NCBI GenBank assembly: GCA_900316395.1
Contig: ONCT01000011.1
Span: 1-43,481, forward strand
Reading direction: 5' to 3'
From: an uncultured Lachnospiraceae bacterium
GTDB lineage: Bacteria > Bacillota > Clostridia > Lachnospirales > Lachnospiraceae
DNA length: 43,481 nucleotides
In this document: positions 15,393 to 23,686 of the stretch, in pieces
How positions within the stretch are numbered: the stretch's first letter is position 1
Layout: each line of letters opens with the position of its first letter
Translations under genes and position numbers: made by a program
The notes under the pieces: generated by a model
Database searches by the model: none
What the model was told of the DNA's origin: nothing
Seen by the model: the letters and a program-made list of their open reading frames with translations, nothing else

Positions 15393-16976
15393 ATGAGTAA
15401 GAAACAAGATACACATGAAGTTGCTGTATTTAAGGACAAATTAAAGATTGCCTTATGCGGCATAATAGTCGTACTTCTAGTTCTAATGGAAGTATATTCT
15501 ATGATCCACTTCCATATTGTTGTGGATATCATAATTGGAATACTAATCGCATTAGATGTATTCTTCTTAATAACATTTGCTCTTGACTTGAGTCAAAGGA
15601 ACAAAGAAGCCGAGAGGAAAGAATATCAGGAGTTGTATAAAGCTCAGAAAGCATCATATCTTGTAATTAGAAAAAGCTTTGATGAATTACAGGAAAGAAT
15701 AGATATGCTTGAGCACAAGACAGCTATTCCAGCAGATGAGATTATAACAGCACAAAAAGCAGTTGCGAAGGTAACAATTAGTAGAAGTAAAGAGAATACC
15801 GACGCATTAATGAACTCTAACGAGGAGCTGATTAACCATTTGTTCTCTTTTGAAGAAAAACTTGATTCAAATAATCAGGATTTGATTGAGAAGCAGGAGC
15901 AGATGATTGATGCCACACGAGAAGAGATTCTTGAGAAGAATAGAGAGCTCGAAGAGAAAATGGAAGCTCTTAATGCTATAGTTAATGGAATGCAGACCTC
16001 TGTTAGTGGAGTTCAGGAAACAGTAACTGGTATGAAGAAGGATATTGCAGACATAGAAGCCAGGGAGCCTGTTGTTCAGCAGGTTGTTGCACCAGCCCCA
16101 GCTCCTGCTCCTGCGCCAGCACCGGTAGTAGAAGCGGCACCAGCTCCAGAGCCGACACCGGAGTCAGCACCAGAACCAGAGCCAGAGCCGGTAGTAGAAG
16201 CAGTTCCAGAGCCTGAACCTGCACCAGCACCAGAGCCAATAGTAGAAGCAGTTCCAGAGCCTGAACCTGCACCAGCACCAGAGCCGGTAGCAGAAGCCGC
16301 AACAGAGCCAGTGGCAGCGGCAGACCCATTTGCAGATATAGATACATCTGATCCAAATAAGCAGATGAGCCCAGATGATATAGCAGCATTACTAGCTGCA
16401 GCAGAAGCAGCGGCGCCAGCGGAGGAAGTAGCTCCAGAGCCAGAACCTGCACCAGAGCCAGTGGCAGAGGCAGCACCGGAACCAGCTTCAACTCCAGAGC
16501 CTGAGCCAGCACCTGAGCCGGTAGCAGAAGCAGCGCCAGAGCCAGCTCCAACTCCAGACCCAGAGCTAGCCCCAGCGGCAGACCCATTTGCAGATATAGA
16601 CACATCTGACCCTAACAAGCAGATGAGTCCAGATGATATAGCGGCATTACTAGCGGCAGCGGAAGCGGCGGCTCCAGCGGAGGAAGCAACGCCAGAGCCA
16701 GAGCCTGCACCAGAGCCAGCGCCAGCGGCAGACCCATTTGCAGATATAGATACATCTGATCCAAATAAGCAGATGAGCCCGGATGATATAGCAGCATTAC
16801 TAGCTGCAGCAGAAGCGGCGGCTCCATCAGAAGAGCCAGCACCTGAACCTGCTCCGGAACCAGAACCAGAGCCAGCTTCAGATCCTGCTGCAGAAGCGTT
16901 GGCTGGACTTGATACATCTGACCCTAACAAGATTATGAGCCCAGAAGAAATCCAGGCACTATTTGCTAATTTATAA
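15393..16976 (+). CDS. Membrane-anchored coiled-coil protein with Pro/Ala/Glu-rich tail and four FliM-like motifs
   Basis: A 527-residue protein I cannot assign to a named family. Two membrane helices lie at about residues 18-39 and 42-66, then a long helical coiled-coil region (about 67-215), then a tail of more than 300 residues rich in Pro, Ala and Glu. In the tail the block DPFADIDTSDPNKQMSPDDI followed by AALLAAAEAA occurs three times (starting near residues 311, 397, 447), and a variant (DTSDPNKIMSPEEIQALF) ends the protein. The SPDDIAALL part resembles the short EIDALL-type helix at the N-terminus of FliM. Tail length probably varies by recombination between the DNA repeats. GGGGGAT precedes the ATG and a strong terminator follows. 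A scaffold presenting several docking motifs on long flexible spacers is a reasonable guess. Confidence 0.8.
   Translation: MSKKQDTHEVAVFKDKLKIALCGIIVVLLVLMEVYSMIHFHIVVDIIIGILIALDVFFLITFALDLSQRNKEAERKEYQELYKAQKASYLVIRKSFDELQERIDMLEHKTAIPADEIITAQKAVAKVTISRSKENTDALMNSNEELINHLFSFEEKLDSNNQDLIEKQEQMIDATREEILEKNRELEEKMEALNAIVNGMQTSVSGVQETVTGMKKDIADIEAREPVVQQVVAPAPAPAPAPAPVVEAAPAPEPTPESAPEPEPEPVVEAVPEPEPAPAPEPIVEAVPEPEPAPAPEPVAEAATEPVAAADPFADIDTSDPNKQMSPDDIAALLAAAEAAAPAEEVAPEPEPAPEPVAEAAPEPASTPEPEPAPEPVAEAAPEPAPTPDPELAPAADPFADIDTSDPNKQMSPDDIAALLAAAEAAAPAEEATPEPEPAPEPAPAADPFADIDTSDPNKQMSPDDIAALLAAAEAAAPSEEPAPEPAPEPEPEPASDPAAEALAGLDTSDPNKIMSPEEIQALFANL
16319..16830 (+). repeat. Direct repeats encoding the DPFADIDTSDPNK motif
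   Basis: Three nearly identical DNA blocks of about 100 bp start at 16322, 16580 and 16730 (each beginning with GCAGACCCATTTGCAGATAT), separated by degenerate CCAGAGCC-type codon repeats. They are in frame inside the gene at 15393-16976 and could expand or contract by slippage. Confidence 0.85.
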
Positions 16977-16991
16977 GAAATAACAACAAGA

Positions 16992-17018
16992 AAAAGGTGT
17001 GCTAAGCACACCTTTTCT
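16992..17018 (+). terminator. Rho-independent terminator of the repeat-protein gene
   Basis: AAAAGGTGTGC and GCACACCTTTT form an 11-bp stem with a TAA loop, followed by a short T run. Confidence 0.9.
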
Positions 17019-17046
17019 AATATTTGCAATATAATGAAATTTTCAC

Positions 17047-17075
17047 TTGCTTTTTGTAAAGCATTCTTATATAAT
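17047..17075 (+). promoter_or_regulatory. Promoter of tRNA-Lys
   Basis: TTGCTT (17047-17052) and TATAAT (17070-17075) with a 17-bp spacer, 24 bp before the tRNA. Confidence 0.8.
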
Positions 17076-17099
17076 AGTCTTTGCGTGAAAAAAAGATAT

Positions 17100-17172
17100 G
17101 CGCGATTAGCTCAGCTGGCAGAGCACCTGACTCTTAATCAGGGTGTCCAGGGTTCGAACCCCTGATCGCGTA
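17100..17172 (+). tRNA. tRNA-Lys (anticodon CTT)
   Basis: A 73-nt cloverleaf: acceptor GCGCGAT/ATCGCGT, D stem GCTC/GAGC, anticodon stem CCTGA/TCAGG with loop CTCTTAA (anticodon CTT, reads AAG), T stem CAGGG/CCCTG with loop TTCGAAC, discriminator A. CCA is not encoded. It has its own promoter and terminator. Confidence 0.96.
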
Positions 17173-17181
17173 CTACTACTG

Positions 17182-17212
17182 AAAACCCTTGAGATTTCAA
17201 GGGTTTTTTCTT
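17182..17212 (+). terminator. Terminator after tRNA-Lys
   Basis: AAAACCCTTGA pairs with TCAAGGGTTTT, followed by TTTCTT; it may also stop the convergent DUF1275 transcript through its A-rich left side. Confidence 0.9.
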
Positions 17213-17228
17213 ATGTAGAAAAATATAA

Positions 17229-17870
17229 TTATTTTTTAATCATCATTAGAGTAACTATAATTAGAGTAATGGCAGAAAACCATATTGTTTCTTCACCCAT
17301 AATCATTGAAAGAAGACCGCCAATTCCAGCGCCTATGGCAAATATCAGAATTATTCCAAAAAAGTGAAGTGATTTATAAAGATAGGATTTCTTCTTAGTT
17401 CTAATGTATTGTGATAGGCTTGTTGCAGCACTTCTCATATTACCGATACACATAGTGCTTGCATATCCAAAGCCATGAACTGTACGAAATGATTGAACCT
17501 GCATGGCACAGGAAAATGATACCAGTGCATTTGCAAGCATATTTAGGGAACCCGGTAAAAAACCAACGGCAACTAATACGATTATTTGAATAACAAGTAC
17601 AATTTGTCGCCAATGAATTTTCTGATTGGCTTTAAATTTTCCTTCTATATTTTCTGCAAGAAAGATTCCAGCAATAAAAGAAACAAGGGGAATTAAATAC
17701 GAAAGACCTATTTCCCAATGACCTGTCATAAAATTCTGGCTCATTAGAACAATATTACCTGTCTGAGCATTGGCGAATACTTCGCCTCTGACATTGTAAG
17801 TGTAAGCATCCTGTAACCCACCTGAAAAGGAGAGCAAGGCACTTAGCGAAAAGCTTTCTGACCTTTGCAT
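17229..17870 (-). CDS. DUF1275 (YoaK-like) membrane protein
   Basis: A 213-residue integral membrane protein. MQRSESFSLSALLSFSGGLQDAYTYNVRGEVFANAQTGN contains the family hallmark of a Gly-Gly-x-x-Asp-Ala-Tyr-Thr-Tyr motif and the A-x-TGN motif, followed by about six hydrophobic helices. Members are thought to be transporters but no substrate is established. The frame is open to a TTG at 17891, overlapping the trmB stop, but ATG 17870 with GAGAGA upstream matches the family start. It is cotranscribed with trmB. Confidence 0.85.
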   Translation of the reverse strand: MQRSESFSLSALLSFSGGLQDAYTYNVRGEVFANAQTGNIVLMSQNFMTGHWEIGLSYLIPLVSFIAGIFLAENIEGKFKANQKIHWRQIVLVIQIIVLVAVGFLPGSLNMLANALVSFSCAMQVQSFRTVHGFGYASTMCIGNMRSAATSLSQYIRTKKKSYLYKSLHFFGIILIFAIGAGIGGLLSMIMGEETIWFSAITLIIVTLMMIKK

Positions 17871-17887
17871 AATATAATATCTCTCAA

Positions 17888-18544
17888 TCAATTATTATTT
17901 ATAGGCTTGGCAATAAGCTTATGAATAGGGTTTCCCTGACCCACGAATTTCTCTTCATATTCTGTCATGATATTCCCTTCGTTCATAGAAGGTTCATTAT
18001 GTAAGTCATAAGTATAATTGCACATTTCCCATAGAGAAGATTCATCAATCGTCATAATGGAATAGTCAAAGAGATTGGTGTTATCTGTCTTGAACTCTAA
18101 CAGCCCATCTTCCCTTATAATCTCGGAATAAAGCTCAAGAAATATAGGAGATGTTAGACGCCTCTTGGCGTGACGGTCCTTAGGCCAAGGGTCCGAGAAG
18201 TTAAGATAAATCCTGTTTATCTCATTTTTGTCGAAAATGTCTGTCAGTTTCCTAGCATCAACACATAGGAATCGAAGATTATCTAATGGTTTCTTTTCAA
18301 ACTTGGTGGCTGCACGAAGTAGCACGGAAGAATATTTTTCAATTCCAAGATAATTAATGTCTGGATTATTAGCAGCCATTTGGGTTATGAATTGGCCCTT
18401 GCCCATGCCTATTTCAATATGAAGAGAGTTACTGTTTGAGAAGATTTCTTTGTTCCATAACCCTTTATAATCAGTTGGATCATTAATTACATACTCGCAA
18501 TTAGCAATATATTCATCTGCACCAGGAATGTTTCTTAAACGCAT
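17888..18544 (-). CDS. trmB: tRNA (guanine46-N7)-methyltransferase TrmB
   Basis: A 218-residue SAM-dependent enzyme forming m7G46 in the variable loop of tRNAs. The SAM motif IEIGMGKGQFI lies at about residues 45-55 and the catalytic/tRNA-contacting region NFSDPWPKDRHAKRRL at about 116-131. The length is typical. AGGAG lies about 9 bp before the ATG at 18544. A small GC hairpin (TGTCGC/GCGACA, 18574-18588) is in its leader. First gene of a minus-strand pair with DUF1275, diverging from the carboxypeptidase gene. Confidence 0.95.
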   Translation of the reverse strand: MRLRNIPGADEYIANCEYVINDPTDYKGLWNKEIFSNSNSLHIEIGMGKGQFITQMAANNPDINYLGIEKYSSVLLRAATKFEKKPLDNLRFLCVDARKLTDIFDKNEINRIYLNFSDPWPKDRHAKRRLTSPIFLELYSEIIREDGLLEFKTDNTNLFDYSIMTIDESSLWEMCNYTYDLHNEPSMNEGNIMTEYEEKFVGQGNPIHKLIAKPINNN

Positions 18545-18647
18545 GAATTATATCTCCTATTTACAAGGATTTTGTCGCGTTGCGACACCTTATGACAGAT
18601 TATAACACAATTAAATACAAGAATATATACCAATAAGAAGGCATATT

Positions 18648-18656
18648 TGTTATAAT
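18648..18656 (+). promoter_or_regulatory. Extended -10 promoter of the D,D-carboxypeptidase gene
   Basis: TGTTATAAT fits an extended -10 (TGnTATAAT), 61 bp before the ATG at 18718. No convincing -35. Confidence 0.5.
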
Positions 18657-18717
18657 ATCTTTGCCACTTATATGTTAATGAGTAGGCAAATCTACATGAA
18701 AATAAGGTATTAAATAA

Positions 18718-20130
18718 ATGCACAATAATAAACTTAAAAAGCTAATTAATCGAGTAATTGCAGTTGCATCATTATCTGCAATGGTTCTTGCAGGAACAGC
18801 AGTGACTGTAAACGCAGCGCCAGTATGGCCTAGCAATGTGGATACTGAATCTAATGCAGCTATTGTAATGGAGGCAGAGACAGGAGCAATTCTCTATGAG
18901 AAAAATATCGATGTCCAACATTATCCAGCAAGTATAACTAAGATTCTTACAACTCTACTTGCAATAGAGAACTGTAATCTTAATGAGGTAGTAACATTTT
19001 CTCATGATTCTGTATTCAAAAACGGTGGAGACTCATCTCATACAGGACGAGATGAAGGAGAACAGATGACAGTAGAGCAGTGTTTATACGCTGTAATGTT
19101 AGAATCATGTAATGAGAGTGCTTATGCAGTGGCTGAGCATGTAGGGGGTGGCGACATTAACAAATTCATCACAATGATGAACGATAAGGCTAAAGAGTTA
19201 GGATGTAAGAATACACATTTTTCCAATCCTAATGGACTACCGGACCCTAATCACTATACGACAGCAAGAGATATGGCGCTGATTAGTAAGGCGGCTTATG
19301 AGAATAAATTATTCGATAAGATAACAGGAACAAAGACATACACCATTCCGCCAACTAATAAGCATGCAGAACCGACACTTCTTAATAATCACCATGCCAT
19401 GCTTAACTTTTATCAGACTAACAAATACCTGTATGACCCATGTGTAGGTGGTAAGACAGGATATACCCAGGACGCAGGAGCCACTCTTGTTACCTATGCA
19501 AAAAAGGATGGTATGACACTTATTGCTGTTACTCTTAACGGACAGACTAGTTCATACTATGTTGATACGACAAATATACTGAACTACTGCTTTGATAATT
19601 TTACAGCTTACGATTTATCATCAGAGGCGGGAGCCTATGTAGATGGAATTGTCGGTAAGCTGGGCTCTCTTAATAATGATAAGAAATATATTATGAGAGG
19701 TGAGAATTCAACAGTAATTCTGCCTAAGACAGCAGATTTTAGTGAGGCAACCTATAAGCTGGTGCCTTCCACTGATAGTAATAGCGATATAGCAGGAAGA
19801 ATTCAGTATTACTACGCAGACAGATTCGTAGGCTCTGCTGATTTGATATTTGAAAAGGGAGAAAGCGTACCTTATCCATTCCATAATATTGATAGCGACA
19901 AGGGTGGAAGCGACATAACCTTCTTCAGATTTGATTATAAGGTGATACTGATAATCTTAGCAGGAGTCTTAGCAACCTATATAATTATTAGGGTTGCAAG
20001 GGCTAAGTCAGGTACAATTCTTCTTAAGAAAAAGAGAAGAAAAGACGTTAAGAGAAAAAGAAAGCCTAGATATACAGTAATTGACAGGAATCGCAATAGA
20101 AACAGGCGCAAAAGAAGACGTAAATGGTAG
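18718..20130 (+). CDS. D-alanyl-D-alanine carboxypeptidase (PBP5-like, peptidase S11)
   Basis: A 470-residue exported penicillin-binding protein that trims the terminal D-Ala from peptidoglycan stems. A signal peptide ends near residue 34 (VNAA). The three active-site motifs are present: SITK (Ser72), SCN (130-132) and KTG (246-248). A membrane helix near residues 408-430 (VILIILAGVLATYIIIRVA) replaces the amphipathic anchor of E. coli PBP5, and it is followed by an unusual 40-residue Arg/Lys-rich cytoplasmic tail. No strong ribosome binding site is seen. The AbiE-like pair follows after 14 bp and may be cotranscribed. Confidence 0.93.
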   Translation: MHNNKLKKLINRVIAVASLSAMVLAGTAVTVNAAPVWPSNVDTESNAAIVMEAETGAILYEKNIDVQHYPASITKILTTLLAIENCNLNEVVTFSHDSVFKNGGDSSHTGRDEGEQMTVEQCLYAVMLESCNESAYAVAEHVGGGDINKFITMMNDKAKELGCKNTHFSNPNGLPDPNHYTTARDMALISKAAYENKLFDKITGTKTYTIPPTNKHAEPTLLNNHHAMLNFYQTNKYLYDPCVGGKTGYTQDAGATLVTYAKKDGMTLIAVTLNGQTSSYYVDTTNILNYCFDNFTAYDLSSEAGAYVDGIVGKLGSLNNDKKYIMRGENSTVILPKTADFSEATYKLVPSTDSNSDIAGRIQYYYADRFVGSADLIFEKGESVPYPFHNIDSDKGGSDITFFRFDYKVILIILAGVLATYIIIRVARAKSGTILLKKKRRKDVKRKRKPRYTVIDRNRNRNRRKRRRKW

Positions 20131-20144
20131 AAAAGGAGTAGTCC

Positions 20145-20780
20145 ATGGAAGCACCATTTCCAATGAATCGAAGCGAAAAGAAGGAATTCGAGTTCGAGGT
20201 TATAGAAAAGCTTATTGAAGAAAACAACGGAATAGTAAGGACAAAACAGATTACTCAGCTTGGAATTGATTACAGAAGAATCATTGCTTATGTGGAGGAA
20301 GGAAGGCTTACTCGTGTAAAAAGTGGATATTATGCCATTAATCTGGATAGCCAAAATGAGGAAGATCTGATAGCAGGGATGTTTCCTGATGGAATACTGA
20401 CTATGGAATCAGCTCTATTTTATCATGGATATCTTGAGGACAGACCCTTCGTGTGGAAAATAGCAATTAGCAAAAACACTTCTAAATCCCGCTTTAAGAT
20501 GGATTATCCTCCACTTGAGCCATATTATAGTGAGAAGGATGTGTTGAGTCTTGGAGTTACGACTACTAAGGTAGGTGATTCCACTATGAAAATATACACA
20601 AAAGACCGATTGATATGTGATGTGCTCAAATACGAAGACAAAATGAAGCGTGATGACTTCAAAAAGGCGGCGCTTGCCTATATCCAGGATGAAGATAAGG
20701 ATGTGGCGGCCCTAATGGAGTGCGCTAAGAAGAGAAAAGTGCGTAAGAAAGTTCAGAATATGATAGGTGTGTCGTTATAA
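20145..20780 (+). CDS. AbiEi-like antitoxin / winged-helix regulator
   Basis: A 211-residue protein resembling the AbiEi antitoxin family of type IV toxin-antitoxin systems. An N-terminal winged helix (about residues 10-65: IVRTKQITQLGIDYRRIIAYVEEGRLTRVKSGYYAI) is followed by the typical LTMESALFYHGYLEDRPFVWKIAI segment and a C-terminal helical domain with YTKDRLICDVLKY. AAGGAG lies 8 bp before the ATG. Its stop is directly followed by the start of the partner gene. Codon use is like the chromosome, so if acquired it is not recent. Confidence 0.82.
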   Translation: MEAPFPMNRSEKKEFEFEVIEKLIEENNGIVRTKQITQLGIDYRRIIAYVEEGRLTRVKSGYYAINLDSQNEEDLIAGMFPDGILTMESALFYHGYLEDRPFVWKIAISKNTSKSRFKMDYPPLEPYYSEKDVLSLGVTTTKVGDSTMKIYTKDRLICDVLKYEDKMKRDDFKKAALAYIQDEDKDVAALMECAKKRKVRKKVQNMIGVSL

Positions 20781-21626
20781 ATGCTAAACCCTGTATTAAT
20801 TAAGAAAAAAGCAAAAGAAATGGATATTCCCTTCGACAATCTGTTATATGGCTGCTTGTTGGAGGAATTCATAGTGTTCATCAGTGAGAACAATCACGAT
20901 GAACTATGGGTTACAAATGACAATATCCTGTGCCTTGATTCTTACAAGCGAGGAATAAAGGATACATTGATTCTTACAATGAATGGGGATGAGGACTTAG
21001 AGGTCTATGTGAGAAAATTCTCGTTGTCAGTTGTATCTTATTTTATGAATATTGGAGTGCCAGTAACAACAAGTTTTTCTACGGAAAACAAAGTTAGATT
21101 CGAATTGAAAATCGACAATATGAAGATACCGGTTCATTTGGTAATTCAAAAAGCCCCTGAAATTAGCGCATTTACCAAGAAGAAAGAACTAAAGCTTACA
21201 CTACAGGGGGATAGAAGTGTAACATACCTAGAATATCCTATTGAGGACAAGGTTTCGGAATTAGCATTTCATATATTAGACAAGCTAGAGTTACTTGGTG
21301 AGATGGAAATGTATATCGACCTGTATGATTTACTAGTTACGGAGCCAGTAGAGGGGCGCAAGGTCAAGGAATGTCTCTCTAAGAAATGTGAAGGAAAAAG
21401 CGGCTTCGATATGGAGCGCTTCGAGACACTGCGAAGCTATAGAGACTATCCATATATGCAGAAAAAATACAAGCGCGCTCAAAAACGAACAAAGAGAAAT
21501 GAGCTGACATGGAAGGATGTTCATGTTCTGATTATTAGGTTTTTAGAACCAATCTACATAGCATATGTTAACAATGAAGTATTCTTCGGAGACTGGATGC
21601 CTGACATAGCCAGGTTTTTAGACTAA
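20781..21626 (+). CDS. Divergent AbiEii-like nucleotidyltransferase family protein
   Basis: A 281-residue protein immediately after the AbiEi-like gene. Its position, length and the segment EYPIEDKVSELAFHILDKL...YIDLYDLL (about residues 153-190) match the AbiEii/AbiGii toxin layout, where that region reads as an Ala-Glu-Lys helix followed by an Asp-Leu-Tyr-Asp-Leu motif. The N-terminal catalytic motifs of that family (Gly-Gly-Thr-x-Leu and the paired acidic residues) are not visible: the equivalent stretch reads WVTNDNILCLDSYKRGIKDTLIL. It may therefore be an inactive or strongly altered toxin homologue. The family call rests on architecture as much as on motifs. Confidence 0.62.
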   Translation: MLNPVLIKKKAKEMDIPFDNLLYGCLLEEFIVFISENNHDELWVTNDNILCLDSYKRGIKDTLILTMNGDEDLEVYVRKFSLSVVSYFMNIGVPVTTSFSTENKVRFELKIDNMKIPVHLVIQKAPEISAFTKKKELKLTLQGDRSVTYLEYPIEDKVSELAFHILDKLELLGEMEMYIDLYDLLVTEPVEGRKVKECLSKKCEGKSGFDMERFETLRSYRDYPYMQKKYKRAQKRTKRNELTWKDVHVLIIRFLEPIYIAYVNNEVFFGDWMPDIARFLD

Positions 21627-21664
21627 ATAAACCTGACATATGTTATTATGTTGTTAGAATAATT

Positions 21665-23044
21665 ATGGAAAGCAAAGACAATCTAAGCACAAAGCTACAA
21701 GAATATATTGAAAGAGATATATATCCATTTCACATGCCGGGGCACAAGAGGATGCTTGAAGGAGCATATCAGCATGACATTACTGAGATTGATGGCTTCG
21801 ACAACCTCAATAATCCCAAGGGATTGTTGAAGGAGCTTAATGAAAGCATTGCCAGGATGTATGGCTCTTCGGCCAGTTTTTTTACGGTAAATGGATCGAC
21901 CTGTGGAAACTTAAGTGCAATATCGGCAGTTACGGATATAGGTGACACAATAGTTGTTGCAAGAAACTGTCACAGAAGCGTGGTAAATGCTGCAATTCTA
22001 AGGAAGCTCAACATGGAATATCTGTTTCCATCATACCTTAATGATTATATTGCAGGAGAGATTCCCCTTAGTGAAGTAAAAAAAGTGGTAGAAAGCCTCG
22101 GTAATAGAGGAATTAAGCCGAAAGCTGTTGTAATTACAAGTCCTACATATGAAGGTGTTGTATCAGATATTCCTAAGATATCTGAATATCTTCACACAAG
22201 GGACATTCCCCTAATAGTTGATTCGGCCCACGGAGCTCATTTGCATTTTCACAGCGCATTTCCAAGGGACTACATAAATTGCATAGATATATGTATTATG
22301 AGCGCCCATAAGACATTGCCCGTTCTTAATCAGGCAGCCATGGTCCATGTCAATTCTAGGTTGGTTGACCCTGCAAATGTTATGAGATACATCAGTATGT
22401 ATCAGACAAGCTCTCCAAGTTATGTGATAATGGAGAGCATGAGCTGCGCACTAGAGTTAATTACTGAGAAGAATTTTGATGCTTATGTTAGTAAGCTTAG
22501 AGACTTCTATAAAGAAACTCAAACCCTTGAAAAACTGTCACTTGAGCCCATATCAGAGGGTAGAGATATGGGTAAGATTGTTATATATACGAATGGATAC
22601 ATTGATGGCGAGAAGCTGGCTTCAATATTACGAAAAGAGTATTTACTTGAGCTTGAAATGTATAATAGGCATTATCTGCTTGCTATGACTAGTGTGATGG
22701 ACACTGCGAAGGGTTTTAGAAGGTTGTTAGATGCATTATTTTCAGTTGAGAAGACCTTAGGAGAGAAAATTTATAGTAAAAATAACGAAAAAACTGTCAA
22801 AATATTCCAAAAGGGAAAGAGACGAACTAAATCAGGATATTTATCCACAAAGTTCGAATTAAAACCCGTTAGAGAGTGCATAAATCGAATTTCAGCAGGA
22901 ATAATTATGGCTTATCCACCTGGAATACCCATACTGATGCCAGGTGAATTTATTGAAAATGACGACATCATTTACATAGAAGAAAACTACAAGAATATGG
23001 AAGGTATAGTAGACGGGAAGCTGCCTGTATTATTAGATGAATAG
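21665..23044 (+). CDS. Orn/Lys/Arg decarboxylase family protein (YaaO/SpeA type)
   Basis: A 459-residue PLP enzyme of fold type I, short form, like B. subtilis YaaO/SpeA. The hallmark FHMPGHKR is at residues 23-30, the PLP-binding lysine in SAHKTLP near 218-224, and VDSAHGAHLHF just before. Such enzymes decarboxylate arginine, lysine or ornithine to polyamines or cadaverine; the substrate cannot be told by eye. It opens the conserved yaaO-kinase-yaaR-holB-ricT run. No ribosome binding site precedes the ATG; a -10-like TAGAAT ends 4 bp before it. Confidence 0.88.
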   Translation: MESKDNLSTKLQEYIERDIYPFHMPGHKRMLEGAYQHDITEIDGFDNLNNPKGLLKELNESIARMYGSSASFFTVNGSTCGNLSAISAVTDIGDTIVVARNCHRSVVNAAILRKLNMEYLFPSYLNDYIAGEIPLSEVKKVVESLGNRGIKPKAVVITSPTYEGVVSDIPKISEYLHTRDIPLIVDSAHGAHLHFHSAFPRDYINCIDICIMSAHKTLPVLNQAAMVHVNSRLVDPANVMRYISMYQTSSPSYVIMESMSCALELITEKNFDAYVSKLRDFYKETQTLEKLSLEPISEGRDMGKIVIYTNGYIDGEKLASILRKEYLLELEMYNRHYLLAMTSVMDTAKGFRRLLDALFSVEKTLGEKIYSKNNEKTVKIFQKGKRRTKSGYLSTKFELKPVRECINRISAGIIMAYPPGIPILMPGEFIENDDIIYIEENYKNMEGIVDGKLPVLLDE

Positions 23045-23095
23045 TTTGCCATCTGGCACATCAAGAGTGCAGCCTGTCTAAAGTAAAGGGAAGAA

Positions 23096-23677
23096 ATGTT
23101 ATATTGTATTATTGGAAAAAGTTCTACAGGAAAAGATACGATATTCAAGTGTTTACTAGAGAACAAGTCTCTTAATCTTGAAAATGTAGTAAGCTACACC
23201 ACCAGGCCTATTCGAGAGCACGAGGTTGATGGGGTAGAATACCATTTTGTAGACGAAAAGAAGAGGGACGAATTAGATAAAGCCGGCAAAATCATTGAGC
23301 TTAGGCGTTATAACACCTGCTACGGACCTTGGGATTATTTTACTGTAGATGATAAGAGCCTTGATATTGAAAATAAGGATTACTTAATCATTGGAACCTT
23401 AGAATCTTACGAAAAAATACGCGACTACTATGGAAAAGGCCTTGTTCGACCGATATATATAGAAGTAGAGGATGGTCTTCGTCTGCAACGCGCCCTCAAC
23501 AGGGAGAAGAAGCAAAAGCATCCGAAATACAACGAGATGTGCAGGCGATTCTTAACGGATGACGAGGATTTCTCTAAGGAGAAGCTAAAAAAAGCCAATG
23601 TAGACAGGACATTTGTCAATAACGATATTGATAGTACTGTAAATGAGATAATAGAGTATATACGTTCTTGTGGGTAG
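23096..23677 (+). CDS. Guanylate kinase-like P-loop kinase
   Basis: A 193-residue protein with the guanylate kinase layout: P-loop GKSSTGKDT (residues 7-15) in place of the usual GPSGSGKGT, the GMP-binding signature SYTTRPIREHEVDGVEYHFV (about 38-57) and a C-terminal helical lid. Guanylate kinase converts GMP to GDP with ATP. It occupies the place of thymidylate kinase (tmk) in the B. subtilis order. Whether it is the main cellular Gmk or a paralogue cannot be told from this window. It follows the decarboxylase after 51 bp. Confidence 0.8.
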   Translation: MLYCIIGKSSTGKDTIFKCLLENKSLNLENVVSYTTRPIREHEVDGVEYHFVDEKKRDELDKAGKIIELRRYNTCYGPWDYFTVDDKSLDIENKDYLIIGTLESYEKIRDYYGKGLVRPIYIEVEDGLRLQRALNREKKQKHPKYNEMCRRFLTDDEDFSKEKLKKANVDRTFVNNDIDSTVNEIIEYIRSCG

Positions 23678-23686
23678 GAGAGAAAT

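Noticed and set aside
16003..17029. Long open minus-strand frames opposite the Pro/Ala/Glu-rich repeats
   Set aside because: They arise from the GC-biased repetitive codons of the plus-strand gene; the products are low-complexity Leu- or Ser/Gly/Ala-rich strings without a ribosome binding site.
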